Shown here piece after piece: positions 8,020-17,517 of a stretch of DNA of 64,000 bases. The DNA is from Robiginitalea biformata HTCC2501 (lineage in GTDB: Bacteria; Bacteroidota; Bacteroidia; Flavobacteriales; Flavobacteriaceae): NCBI RefSeq assembly GCF_000024125.1, contig NC_013222.1, forward strand, positions 3,055,501-3,119,500. Direction: 5' to 3'. The notes under the pieces were generated by a model. The model made no database searches, was not told the DNA's origin, and worked only from the letters and a program-made list of their open reading frames with translations. Position 1 is the stretch's first letter. Every line of letters starts with the position of its first letter. A program made the position numbers and the translations under genes.

Positions 8020-9453
8020 ATGCTCCACAATCTTGGTTTGCTATCCGAGACCTATTTCCTTGTTCCCATAGTGGCGATCACCGCCTGGGCGATCAGCATC
8101 CGGATATTCCCCGTGATTATCTACGTGGTCCAAAAGAAAAATCTGATGGACGACCCGGGCGAAAGGAGTTCCCACAGCCAAAAAACTCCTACCCTGGGAG
8201 GCGTGGGCATGTTCCTGGCCTTCTGCATTACCCTGATGCTCTTCGGGATCTTCCTGGAATTCTCCAACGCAGACCTGATCAAGCTCATTTCGATTGTCGC
8301 CACTACCACCATCCTCCTGTTCCTGGGGATCAAGGACGACCTGATTGTACTGGCGCCCAAGAAAAAATTCATGGGCCAGATCTTCTCGGCCGGCATCGTG
8401 ATCCTGCTCACGGACATCCGGATTACGGGTTTTGGCGGGATGCTGGGCGTCTGGGAGATGCCCTATTGGGTTTCTGTGCTTTTTTCCCTGTTTGTTTTTA
8501 TCGTCATCATCAACGCCTTCAACCTCACCGACGGCATCGACGGCCTGGCCGGTTCCCTGGCCACGCTGGCAAGCCTGATTTTCGGGGTGTTTTTCCTGGT
8601 CAACGGAAACCTGCTGCTGGCGGTCACCTCCTTTGCGCTTATCGGGGCCATCCTGGGCTTCCTGGTTTTTAATTTCGCCAAGCGGGACAAACTCTTTATG
8701 GGGGATTCCGGCTCGCTCTTCTTGGGCTACCTCCTGGCCTACCAGGGGATGAGTTTTATCATGGTCAACCACGAGCCGTTTGCCGCATTTACAATGCCCC
8801 ATGCGCCCACTGCCCTGCTCGCGGTCCTCTCCTACCCAATCATCGACAGCCTGCGCGTCTTTACAATCCGGCTGATAGAAAACCGCAGCCCGTTCAGCCC
8901 GGACCGGAACCACATCCACCACCGCTTTATTGCCCGGGGTTTCAGCCACATACAGGCCACTGCGGCCATCATCCTGAGCAATATCCTGCTGGTGGCCGCC
9001 ATCTGGCTCATCAACGACTGGAACCCAACCCTGCAGTTGGTCATTGGCTTTGTCCTGGGTTCCCTGCTGTACAAATACCCCTTCCTGATCCCGGAAAGGC
9101 GTGAATCCGCCCCCGGGGTTGCGCCCATCCCGGTTAAGCGGCCCCAGGCAGCGGATGCCCGCCCCCTGCCGGTAACCGAGCCCGTTGCAGAACGCTACGC
9201 CTATTCGGAAACCAAAGAGCTGCAGCAAAAGCGCACCCACGTCTTTGCCGAGGCAAAACGCCGCTTTGTGGTGCACCGCACGCGGCAGGAACCGGAAAAG
9301 CCGGCAGATGAACACCCGGATTCCCGGGAACCCCAAGGGGAGTCCCGAGCTGGCGGCAAAGTCCCCGCCGCCGCCCACGAAAACGGGCAACCTGCCCCGG
9401 AGCGATCCGGATGGGCCAGGAGCCCGGATTACCCCCGCCGCAAAACCGAATGA
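8020..9453 (+). CDS. WecA/MraY-like undecaprenyl-phosphate sugar-1-phosphate transferase
   Basis: It probably initiates polysaccharide synthesis by moving a HexNAc-1-phosphate onto undecaprenyl phosphate. The multi-spanning N-terminal ~350 residues show the family motifs: DDPGERSSHSQKTPTLGG, LGIKDDL (DD metal site), NAFNLTDGIDGLAGSLA, FMGDSGSLFLGY and the His-rich loop PDRNHIHHRF. The last ~120 residues (after FLIPERRE) are a charged, Pro-rich tail absent from typical WecA proteins, probably disordered and cytoplasmic. It is the first gene of the locus, about 75 bp before gmd. Sugar specificity is not readable. Confidence 0.9.
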   Translation: MLHNLGLLSETYFLVPIVAITAWAISIRIFPVIIYVVQKKNLMDDPGERSSHSQKTPTLGGVGMFLAFCITLMLFGIFLEFSNADLIKLISIVATTTILLFLGIKDDLIVLAPKKKFMGQIFSAGIVILLTDIRITGFGGMLGVWEMPYWVSVLFSLFVFIVIINAFNLTDGIDGLAGSLATLASLIFGVFFLVNGNLLLAVTSFALIGAILGFLVFNFAKRDKLFMGDSGSLFLGYLLAYQGMSFIMVNHEPFAAFTMPHAPTALLAVLSYPIIDSLRVFTIRLIENRSPFSPDRNHIHHRFIARGFSHIQATAAIILSNILLVAAIWLINDWNPTLQLVIGFVLGSLLYKYPFLIPERRESAPGVAPIPVKRPQAADARPLPVTEPVAERYAYSETKELQQKRTHVFAEAKRRFVVHRTRQEPEKPADEHPDSREPQGESRAGGKVPAAAHENGQPAPERSGWARSPDYPRRKTE

Positions 9454-9527
9454 GGCCAGCTGGCAAACCGAAACCGTATTGAGTTCCCCCAACCCAATCA
9501 CTAGTTATTCGTTTAAAGCAAAGCCCG

Positions 9528-10664
9528 ATGCGCATGGAACATGAAGAAAAGAAAAAAGTAGCTTTTATCACCGGGGTTACCGGCCAGGACGGGGCCTACC
9601 TCAGCGAATTCCTGCTCAATAAGGGGTATATTGTGCACGGGTTGAAGCGCCGGTCGTCCCTTTTTAACACGGAGCGCATCGACCACCTCTACCAGGACCC
9701 CCATGTGGAAAACCGGAATTTTATCCTCCACTACGGGGATATGACGGACAGTTCCAACCTCATCCGGCTCATCCAGAAAATCCAACCCGACGAAATCTAC
9801 AACCTGGCCGCGATGAGCCATGTCCGCGTTTCTTTTGAGATCCCGGAATACACGGCCAATGCGGACGGCACGGGGACCCTGCGGATCCTGGAAGCCGTGC
9901 GGCTGTTGGGGCTGGAACATAAAACGCGTATCTACCAGGCCTCCACCTCGGAGCTCTATGGGAAGGTGCAGGAGGTGCCCCAGACGGAAACCACCCCGTT
10001 TTACCCGCGGAGCCCGTATGGAGTGGCCAAGCTGTACGCCTACTGGATTACAGTGAATTACCGGGAGGCCTACGGCATGTTTGCCTGTAACGGGATTTTG
10101 TTCAACCACGAATCGCCCATCCGGGGGGAGACTTTTGTTACCCGGAAGATCACGCGGGCCGTGGCGCGGATTGCCATGGGGCTGCAGGACACGCTCTACC
10201 TGGGCAACCTGGACGCGGAGCGGGACTGGGGGCACGCCCGGGACTACGTCCGGATGATGTGGATGATATTGCAGGCCGAAGCGCCCGAAGACTGGGTGAT
10301 TGCCACCGGCAAGACCACCCGCGTTCGCGACCTGGTCCGGATGGCATTTGCGGAAATCGGGGTGGAACTCGAATTCGAAGGCCAGGGCGAAAACGAAACC
10401 GGGCGCGTGGCGTCTGCATCCCACCCGGATTACCAGGTGCCCATAGGCCAGGTAGTGGTGCGCATCGACCCGAAGTACTTCCGTCCCACCGAGGTAGACC
10501 TCCTGGTAGGCGATGCCTCGAAAGCCTATGAAAAACTGGGCTGGAAACCAACCTGCTCCCTGGAGGAAATGGTCCGGGAGATGATGGCCAGCGATTTGCT
10601 GCTGATGCAGAAAGACCGCCACCTGAACCACGGGGGCTATTCCACCCCAAATTATTACGAGTAG
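9528..10664 (+). CDS. gmd: GDP-mannose 4,6-dehydratase
   Basis: It converts GDP-D-mannose to GDP-4-keto-6-deoxy-mannose, the first step to GDP-L-fucose. The 378-residue protein has the Rossmann motif ([20 protein letters not shown]), the GMD-specific HGLKRRSS, the catalytic STSELYG and [10 protein letters not shown] (YxxxK), and the substrate-binding [17 protein letters not shown] second ATG two codons downstream (9534) is an equally good start. The GDP-fucose synthase gene follows after 3 bp, so the two act consecutively and are co-transcribed. Confidence 0.97.
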   Translation: MRMEHEEKKKVAFITGVTGQDGAYLSEFLLNKGYIVHGLKRRSSLFNTERIDHLYQDPHVENRNFILHYGDMTDSSNLIRLIQKIQPDEIYNLAAMSHVRVSFEIPEYTANADGTGTLRILEAVRLLGLEHKTRIYQASTSELYGKVQEVPQTETTPFYPRSPYGVAKLYAYWITVNYREAYGMFACNGILFNHESPIRGETFVTRKITRAVARIAMGLQDTLYLGNLDAERDWGHARDYVRMMWMILQAEAPEDWVIATGKTTRVRDLVRMAFAEIGVELEFEGQGENETGRVASASHPDYQVPIGQVVVRIDPKYFRPTEVDLLVGDASKAYEKLGWKPTCSLEEMVREMMASDLLLMQKDRHLNHGGYSTPNYYE

Positions 10665-10667
10665 GCC

Positions 10668-11612
10668 GTGGAAAAAAGCGACAAAATATACATTGCCGGG
10701 CACCGCGGGATGGTGGGCTCCGCCGTCTGGCGCGCCCTGGAAGCCGCCGGTTATTCCAACCTGACAGGCCGCAGCAGCAGCGAGCTGGATTTGCGGGATG
10801 CGCGGGCCACCTCAGCGTTCATTGCCGACGAGCAGCCGGCAGCCATCGTGGACGCCGCGGCGCGTGTTGGGGGGATCCTGGCCAACAGCCGGAACCAGTA
10901 CGAGTTCCTACTGGAAAACCTCCGGATACAAAACAACCTGATCCAGGCAGCTCATGAAGCCGGCGTACCAAAATTCGTCTTCCTGGGCAGTTCCTGCATC
11001 TACCCGAAAATGGCCGAACAGCCCATCCGGGAAGACGCCCTGCTCACCGGCCCCCTGGAACCTACCAACGAGGGGTACGCCCTGGCCAAGATTGCCGGGG
11101 TTCGGCTCATCCAGGCGCTTCGGGATCAGTACAACCGGGACTATGTAAGCCTGATGCCCACCAACCTGTACGGCCCCAACGATAATTTTGACCTGGAGAC
11201 CTCCCACGTCCTGCCCGCGCTGATCCGCAAATTCCACGAGGCCAAACAAAACGACAACGCCCCGGTAACCCTCTGGGGCAGCGGCTCCCCCCGTCGGGAA
11301 TTCCTGCACGTGGACGACCTGGCCCGGGCCGTGGTCCATGCCCTGGAGAACCCGCTACCGGACCACCTGTACAACGTGGGCACGGGCAGCGACATCACCA
11401 TTAAAGAACTCGCACGTACCGTTCAGCGCATTGTGGGCCATACAGGCGAAATCCGTTGGGACACCTCCAAGCCGGACGGTACGCCACGCAAACTGCTGGA
11501 TGTCTCCCATATCCATGCCCTGGGCTGGAAAGCCGAGATTGGGTTGGAAGACGGGATTAAACGGGCGTATGAGTGGTATTTGGAAAACAGTTCCTCGGTT
11601 AAACCCCAATAA
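10668..11612 (+). CDS. fcl: GDP-L-fucose synthase
   Basis: This epimerase/reductase completes GDP-L-fucose synthesis from the Gmd product using NADPH. The 314-residue protein carries IYIAGHRGMVGSAVWRALE (nucleotide-binding glycines), the catalytic FLGSSCIYPK and YALAKIAG (YxxxK), and the family segment TNLYGPNDNFDLETSHVLPA. The start is GTG at 10668, 3 bp after the gmd stop. This indicates that the polymer made by the locus contains fucose or a derivative. GC content is still high here and drops abruptly in the next gene. Confidence 0.97.
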   Translation: MEKSDKIYIAGHRGMVGSAVWRALEAAGYSNLTGRSSSELDLRDARATSAFIADEQPAAIVDAAARVGGILANSRNQYEFLLENLRIQNNLIQAAHEAGVPKFVFLGSSCIYPKMAEQPIREDALLTGPLEPTNEGYALAKIAGVRLIQALRDQYNRDYVSLMPTNLYGPNDNFDLETSHVLPALIRKFHEAKQNDNAPVTLWGSGSPRREFLHVDDLARAVVHALENPLPDHLYNVGTGSDITIKELARTVQRIVGHTGEIRWDTSKPDGTPRKLLDVSHIHALGWKAEIGLEDGIKRAYEWYLENSSSVKPQ

Positions 11613-11632
11613 TTCCTTTTGATTCAATTCCG

Positions 11633-12901
11633 ATGATCACATTTGGGGAAATTCACGAAAAGATAAATACACTCTTTAAGCAAAAGGACAGAAATTATGT
11701 CCTGGCATCTCAGATAATCAGCGCTATAATTGCCTTAATTAGTGGTAAGCTAATTGCCATTTATGTCTCTCCTGAAGACTTCGGAACATATGGAATTCAG
11801 TTTGCGACGTACACTTTTTTTACAACTCTTTTAATCCATCCAATAATACAATTCATTAAAACCAGTAATAATACTTTAATTCCGCGGATTGGCATAAAAC
11901 CCTTCGTAATCACGATGGTCGTTTCGATCGGAATTTCTTATTTATTAATGGCTTCATTCCTCGCTTGGTACTACGGCACGCAACTCTGGCCACTTTTTAT
12001 TCTTTTATTCTTTTTTATCCTGACAAGCAGCTTAAATAATGTCTTAAACGATCACCTGAATATTAGAAATCGACTAATTGACTTTTCCAAGCTTGCTCTT
12101 CTTCGGTCTATCTCTGCTCTTCTGTTTATCTCACTCTACTTTTATATAGGTTATAATTATTTGACTGATATATATGCCCTTTGGGCGATGCAATTATTCG
12201 GTGGAGTTTTGGGATTATTGTTTTTTGGCAGGAAGTATCATTTTTATTTAGGAGGTTTTCCAGTGAAGTACTCCTCCTTTTTTAAAAAATATATTCGCTA
12301 TGCCTGGCCTTTAATTTTCTTGGCCCTTTGGACCTGGATCAGCAATTACTTTGACCGTTATGCCATTGAATATTTTCTTTCTACGGAGAAGGTGGGAATA
12401 TATAGCGCTAGCTATGGAGTTGGGTCTAAAATTTTTCTCGTATTAAGCCCAATATTTATGATCATGGTAACGCCACAAGTATATGCTGTAGTTAAAAGGG
12501 ACCAGAAAAAAAAGGTATTGGAACGCTATGGAAAAGTATATACGACTGTTGCTATCCCAATTTTAGTTGTGATTTACTTTACTAGAAATATCATCGGAAA
12601 ACTATTACTTTCTGATCAATACAGTGATGGCTTTTTCCTTATTTTTTGGATAGCAATTGCGTTCTATCTTTTAACACTTTCTAAATTATACGAATTATAT
12701 TTTTTTTCAGAAAAAAATACTCGGATAATCTTTTATGCAAACGGATTGTCTGCTCTTGTAAATTTATTATTGAATATAATACTACTAAAACCCTATGGCC
12801 TTTTTGGAGCGGCAATCGCATCTTGTATTGCCTTTATGGTTCATTTTGGAATTATTTTTATTAAAATAAAATCTGAAAACCTTCGACAAAACATTATTTA
12901 G
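11633..12901 (+). CDS. Wzx-like polysaccharide flippase
   Basis: The 422-residue hydrophobic protein has about 12 predicted transmembrane helices and the layout of oligosaccharide flippases of the MOP superfamily: an N-terminal NYVLASQIISAIIALISGKL helix, SPEDFGTYGIQ loop, and VGIYSASYGVGSKI in the middle. It would move undecaprenyl-linked repeat units across the inner membrane. Base composition switches here to strongly AT-rich, unlike the two genes before it, suggesting acquisition as part of a cassette. It lies 20 bp after the fucose synthase gene. Specific assignment rests on topology and context. Confidence 0.82.
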   Translation: MITFGEIHEKINTLFKQKDRNYVLASQIISAIIALISGKLIAIYVSPEDFGTYGIQFATYTFFTTLLIHPIIQFIKTSNNTLIPRIGIKPFVITMVVSIGISYLLMASFLAWYYGTQLWPLFILLFFFILTSSLNNVLNDHLNIRNRLIDFSKLALLRSISALLFISLYFYIGYNYLTDIYALWAMQLFGGVLGLLFFGRKYHFYLGGFPVKYSSFFKKYIRYAWPLIFLALWTWISNYFDRYAIEYFLSTEKVGIYSASYGVGSKIFLVLSPIFMIMVTPQVYAVVKRDQKKKVLERYGKVYTTVAIPILVVIYFTRNIIGKLLLSDQYSDGFFLIFWIAIAFYLLTLSKLYELYFFSEKNTRIIFYANGLSALVNLLLNIILLKPYGLFGAAIASCIAFMVHFGIIFIKIKSENLRQNII

Positions 12902-12963
12902 AACCAATATCGCAACCAGAAAATACGGAAACTCATATATATTGAGTTGAGTTTGATTTCGAG

Positions 12964-14451
12964 ATGACGCTTAGACTTACTAATAAAAACTACAACTGGA
13001 TTAGGGCAGGAATTTGGCTAATTTATTGCCTTTACTTGTTAGTTGTGTTCTACACAGTAGATTCATTTGACCTTAAAGTTGGAGCACTTTTATCTGGATT
13101 ATTAATTGAATTAACGATCATCTCATTTTTAAGGCATTGGAAACAGAGTCGAATGCCTTATTTATTAGATTGGTTTCGACTAGCTACATTTTTTTTTGTT
13201 GTTTTAAACTATTTAGGGCTTATTTGGGATTTAGATTTCAAGACCAAAATTCTAGTATACAACAGCAATTACGTAAATTCTTCTTCAGCATTGCCAAGCA
13301 TACTTGTGCTTCTATGTGGATTGGCAGCTCTTTGGCTAGGTGAAAAGCTTATTTTTTCTTCTAGAAACGGAGCTATCAAAAAAAAGTTCAATCCTTTAAA
13401 TCAGTGCAAAAAAAGCAAAAAGGAAATTCTTGTTTTTCGGAACAGAAAGACTTTTCATGGACTAGTATTTTGTGTCGGAATTAGCCAGGTAATTCTTATT
13501 ACCCGCGGTATAACAGGATACGCAGCAATTCCGATTGGATCGGCTTCAGTTTTCTCGGTATTTATCCAAATCACAAATGTTCTAAATCCGATCTTGTTGG
13601 CCATTTTAGCCATACTTGTACTCCGATATAAATATAATTCTGGTCGAATTTCATTTATTTTTAAGGCCTTCCTTCTTCTCCAAATACTACTCGGCTTCGT
13701 TACAGGTATGAAGGAAGCAATCTTGACTCCTTTAGTCATAGTAGTTGTTCCCTATATTTTAACTCGAAAAAAAATATCTAATGTTCTTATTTTATGCCTA
13801 GCTATATTTGCTTTTCTCCTGTACCCCGTTAATAACACGTACCGTACAATATTGCATGAATCAAACAATCTTGGACGCGTAGAGTCTGTGAAAAAGGCGG
13901 TTGCAACTACAATTGAGAATGGGTTTGTAGAGAACTTAGTGACTGGTGCAGAAAGTTACCAGGGGCGACTTTCACTCTTTCCAATTTTAATGTATAGTGT
14001 GGAGAATGAACAAATCTGGACCGAATTTAAATATCTGAACCGATATATATATCTACCTATTGCATGGGTAATACCTAGATTTCTAATCCCAAATAAGCCT
14101 ACAGCAAATTCGGGATCGATTTTATATGAGATTACTACTGGAAATGACACGTCTTCAATAACACCTACTACTTATGGTTGGTCCTTCTTTGAAGGAGGAT
14201 TAATTACCGTCTTTTTAACCTTTTTTCTTTTTAGCATATTCATTTCATTCATAAATACAAAATCAGATGTTAATACGATGTTTGGTTTGTTGTTATATAT
14301 ATTGATTATGGTAGACCTTTTAAAGGTTGAGTCAGACATCTTCTTTTTGATATCTGGAATCCTTCAAACTGTATTTCTGATAGTAATTATTAATTATTTG
14401 TTTTTTAAAAAACGTACGTCAGTCTATGTCAGAAATCGCATTACTATTTAG
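12964..14451 (+). CDS. Wzy-like polysaccharide polymerase (O-antigen polymerase type)
   Basis: The 495-residue protein has 10-12 hydrophobic helices and a large extracytoplasmic loop around residues 290-400 (ending near PRFLIPNKPTANSG). This is the pattern of oligosaccharide repeat polymerases, which are poorly conserved in sequence. The GTYGW-like motif ITPTTYGWSFFEGG near residue 400 resembles that of Wzy proteins in other Bacteroidota. Neighbours are the flippase upstream and a glycosyltransferase whose start overlaps its end by 26 bp. The assignment is by topology and position. Confidence 0.75.
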   Translation: MTLRLTNKNYNWIRAGIWLIYCLYLLVVFYTVDSFDLKVGALLSGLLIELTIISFLRHWKQSRMPYLLDWFRLATFFFVVLNYLGLIWDLDFKTKILVYNSNYVNSSSALPSILVLLCGLAALWLGEKLIFSSRNGAIKKKFNPLNQCKKSKKEILVFRNRKTFHGLVFCVGISQVILITRGITGYAAIPIGSASVFSVFIQITNVLNPILLAILAILVLRYKYNSGRISFIFKAFLLLQILLGFVTGMKEAILTPLVIVVVPYILTRKKISNVLILCLAIFAFLLYPVNNTYRTILHESNNLGRVESVKKAVATTIENGFVENLVTGAESYQGRLSLFPILMYSVENEQIWTEFKYLNRYIYLPIAWVIPRFLIPNKPTANSGSILYEITTGNDTSSITPTTYGWSFFEGGLITVFLTFFLFSIFISFINTKSDVNTMFGLLLYILIMVDLLKVESDIFFLISGILQTVFLIVIINYLFFKKRTSVYVRNRITI

Positions 14452-15412
14452 GCATAAAATAATGGGCAGGAATAGTATTGAAAATGTTCTAAAACCTTTG
14501 GAACGATTTCCTGGCATCAATAGGATTGAACTTCCGTACGATTTAAATTCATTATTTAATGCTTTTAGATTAATTAATTTCTCCTTTGGCATTAAGGAGA
14601 AAAACATTCATATTACCGGAGATGTTCACTATATGGCAGCATTCCTTTTTTGGAAAAAATCAATTATTACTGTACATGACTGTAATCATTACGAGCAATT
14701 ACACGGTTTAAGGAAATTTCTTTACGGATTAATATGGTTTAGATTGCCTTTCTTCTTTTCAAATCAAATTGTGGCTATATCACCGTTCACAAAATCACAA
14801 TTAAGACAACATTTTAATGTTCCAGAAAGAAAAATTCATGTAATACCGAATGCAATATCTAAGGATGTAACAAAAAAACATCGAACCGTAGATTATTTTG
14901 ATAGAACATTTACAATTTTGGTTATCGGTACGTCTCATAATAAAAATATAGAACGTTTAATTCTTGCTGTTAGTAATCAGGAGAATTTACAATTGGACAT
15001 AGTAGGCAAATTAGGAAATAGCATTATAGAATTAATGAGAACACATAATATTTCATATGTCAATTCGTATGGTATTCCCAAATCAACTCTGAAAAAAAAA
15101 TATTTGGCTTCCGACCTGCTATTTTTCGCATCAACCAAGGAGGGATTCGGTCTTCCAATTTTAGAGGCTCAAAATTATGGACTTCCTGTGATTAGCTCAA
15201 CTACCACTTCGATGCCATACGTGGCCGGAGAGGGAGCTATTCTAGTAAATCCCTATGATATAGATAGCATAAGAAAGGCTATTAAAGAGGTGCGAAGTAA
15301 TGCTGATTTGAGATTGGAATTAGTTCAAAAGGGGTATCAAAACCTAAATCGATTTAATGTAAATGTTTTTGTAAATGAATATAGAAGCTTATACAGCAAA
15401 ATTTTTAATTGA
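14426..15412 (+). CDS. Glycosyltransferase family 4
   Basis: The 328-residue GT-B enzyme would add one sugar to the lipid-linked repeat unit. The C-terminal half has the family EX7E pattern in STKEGFGLPILEAQNYGLPV and the VIPNAIS segment before it; the N-terminal half (TVHDCNHYEQLH, VAISPFTKSQL) resembles the acceptor domain. It starts inside the polymerase gene and ends 4 bp before the next glycosyltransferase, so the genes form one operon. Donor and acceptor cannot be inferred. Codon use is AT-rich like its neighbours. Confidence 0.88.
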   Translation: MSEIALLFRHKIMGRNSIENVLKPLERFPGINRIELPYDLNSLFNAFRLINFSFGIKEKNIHITGDVHYMAAFLFWKKSIITVHDCNHYEQLHGLRKFLYGLIWFRLPFFFSNQIVAISPFTKSQLRQHFNVPERKIHVIPNAISKDVTKKHRTVDYFDRTFTILVIGTSHNKNIERLILAVSNQENLQLDIVGKLGNSIIELMRTHNISYVNSYGIPKSTLKKKYLASDLLFFASTKEGFGLPILEAQNYGLPVISSTTTSMPYVAGEGAILVNPYDIDSIRKAIKEVRSNADLRLELVQKGYQNLNRFNVNVFVNEYRSLYSKIFN

Positions 15413-15416
15413 ATAA

Positions 15417-16559
15417 ATGACGATAGCTCATATTATCGCCTCACTAGACAATTCGAGCGGAGGACCTCCACGAGTGGTAGTACCTTTACTTTCGGAATTG
15501 ATAAAATTCAATAATAGTTGCCAATACTCCCTGCACACGGTTAAAAGCCAAGATCCAATTATTGGGGATTATAAATTGAATGGTATTGATGTTCACACCT
15601 ACAATAAGAATTTACTTGGTTATTTTATCAAACTAAAGCAGAAGCTAAATAACTCAAATCATTCGATTTATCATGGGCATGGAATATGGGATCCTCCGAT
15701 TCATCAAATGGCTACAATGGCAAAAACAAATAATATCCCTTATGTGATTTCGCCACATGGTATGCTGAAGCCATGGTCTCTAAAACAGAGTAGACTAAAA
15801 AAGAAGTTAGCGTTAAAACTTTATCAATTTAGCGACTTAAAAAAGGCTAATTGTTTGCACGCTACCGCCATTCAGGAAGCCGAATCAATTCGCTTTTTAG
15901 GTTTAGAGAACCCAATTGCTATTATTCCTAATGGTATACCCATAAAAGATTTCCCATTATTGGAAAGTAAGCCAATTAAAGTAAAAAAGAAATTGCTCTA
16001 CTTGTCTCGTATACACTATTCAAAAGGTATCGAGAACTTAATTGAAGCTTGGGCAAAAATTTCAGATTGCATAAAAGAGGAATGGCAAATCGATATAGTT
16101 GGAATGGGAGATAAAAAATACATTGATCAACTAAAATTTAAGGTAGCAACTTATAATTTATCTCATAGTATAAACTTTTTGTCTCCATTATACGGAGAAA
16201 ACAAAGTGGCGGCATTTCAACAGGCTGACCTATTTGTTCTTCCTACATATACCGAAAATTTTGGGATAGCAATTGCAGAATCTTTGGCCTCAGGGACTCC
16301 AGTAATTACTACCAAAGGTGCTCCCTGGGAAGATTTAAATAAATATAAGTGCGGACAATGGATCGACATTGGAACAGCCCCTTTGATCCGTGCTCTTGAA
16401 GAAGTTTTGAGATTTCCCAATGACAAATTGGTAACAATGGGATTGAACGGAAGAAAATTGATCGAGGATAAGTACAGTATCGACGCCGTTGCCAAAAAAA
16501 TGAATGAACTCTACATGTGGCTGAATCAAAAGGGTGCGAAACCTGAATTTGTAGTATGA
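15417..16559 (+). CDS. Glycosyltransferase family 4
   Basis: This is a 380-residue GT-B glycosyltransferase. Visible motifs are the glycine-rich SSGGPPRVVVPLLSEL near the N-terminus, the HGHGIWDPPIHQMA and VISPHGMLKPWSLKQS acceptor-side segments, IIPNGI and YLSRIHYSKGIENLIEAW at the domain junction, and the EX7E element YTENFGIAIAESLASGTPV. The next gene starts within its stop codon (ATGA), indicating coupling. The sugar specificity is unknown. Confidence 0.9.
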   Translation: MTIAHIIASLDNSSGGPPRVVVPLLSELIKFNNSCQYSLHTVKSQDPIIGDYKLNGIDVHTYNKNLLGYFIKLKQKLNNSNHSIYHGHGIWDPPIHQMATMAKTNNIPYVISPHGMLKPWSLKQSRLKKKLALKLYQFSDLKKANCLHATAIQEAESIRFLGLENPIAIIPNGIPIKDFPLLESKPIKVKKKLLYLSRIHYSKGIENLIEAWAKISDCIKEEWQIDIVGMGDKKYIDQLKFKVATYNLSHSINFLSPLYGENKVAAFQQADLFVLPTYTENFGIAIAESLASGTPVITTKGAPWEDLNKYKCGQWIDIGTAPLIRALEEVLRFPNDKLVTMGLNGRKLIEDKYSIDAVAKKMNELYMWLNQKGAKPEFVV

Positions 16560-17473
16560 CAAAGGTTTCCATTACAGCAATTATCTTAACACATAATGAG
16601 GAGTTGCACTTAAAAAGATGTTTAAACAATGTAAAGGCATTTTGTGAACGTGTCATCGTGGTGGATTCATATTCCACAGATAATACAGAATCCATTGCCC
16701 GAAGTGAAAATGTAGAATTCGTTCAAAATAAATGGATCAATTATTCATACCAATTTAACTGGGCATTAGATAATGTTCCGATTAATTCCGAATGGGTATT
16801 GCGAATTGATGCCGATGAATATTTTACAAACAACCTCATACAGGAATTACGAACGAGACTTCCCAAACTGAGCAAGGAGATCACAGGTATTTATGTCAAG
16901 CGGTTGATGTATTTTATGGACATGCCTCTGAAAAAGGGGGGGATGTATCCAATCTGGCACATCAAACTTTGGCGAAATGGATATGGGTATTGTGAACATC
17001 GCTGGATGGACGAACGCGTGATTCTTAGAAGCGGAAAAACAATTGAATTCGGTAAGGGCGATCTTATAGATCACAATCTGAATAATATGACCTGGTGGAC
17101 AAATAAGCACAACCAATACACCATTAGGGAGGCAATCGACATACTTGACGGGATATATAATTTCACAAATGCCGATAGGCTAAAGCCGAAACTACTTGGA
17201 AATCAAGAACAACGAAAACGCTGGTTAAAATTAAAATATTTGTCATTTCCACTTTTCATCCGCCCTTTTATTTATTGGTTTATTCGGTACTTTATCCTAG
17301 GAGGATTCTTAGAAGGTAAAAGAGGTTTTATTTGGAACTGTTTACACGCGTTTTGGTATCGCTACCTCGTGGATGTTAAGATTTACGAAGTATTACGGGA
17401 AACAAAAAAAAACCGTAGTAAAATCATCGAATATTTCCACCTAGAATACGGTTATGATATTACAAAATACTAA
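16556..17473 (+). CDS. Glycosyltransferase family 2 (WaaE/KdtX-like)
   Basis: The 305-residue GT-A enzyme begins ITAIILTHNEELHLKRCLNN with the GT2 nucleotide-binding pattern VIVVDSYSTDNTE and the metal site RIDADEY (DxD). The remainder (NKWINYSYQFNWAL, WHIKLWRNGYG, a hydrophobic patch near 240-260) matches the WaaE/KdtX-like branch that often adds a beta-linked hexose. It overlaps the upstream gene by four bases and is followed by a 44-bp gap. Confidence 0.9.
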   Translation: MTKVSITAIILTHNEELHLKRCLNNVKAFCERVIVVDSYSTDNTESIARSENVEFVQNKWINYSYQFNWALDNVPINSEWVLRIDADEYFTNNLIQELRTRLPKLSKEITGIYVKRLMYFMDMPLKKGGMYPIWHIKLWRNGYGYCEHRWMDERVILRSGKTIEFGKGDLIDHNLNNMTWWTNKHNQYTIREAIDILDGIYNFTNADRLKPKLLGNQEQRKRWLKLKYLSFPLFIRPFIYWFIRYFILGGFLEGKRGFIWNCLHAFWYRYLVDVKIYEVLRETKKNRSKIIEYFHLEYGYDITKY

Positions 17474-17517
17474 TCAATCATAGAGGCCTTTTAACCATTT
17501 TAGATTTCGCCCTACGG

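Noticed and set aside
8041..9501. 486-codon minus-strand open frame opposite the WecA-like gene
   Set aside because: The plus strand carries all family motifs; the antisense product is Asp/Gly/Gln-rich with no domain.
9513..10703. 396-codon minus-strand frame opposite gmd
   Set aside because: It is a shadow of gmd, a fully recognisable gene.
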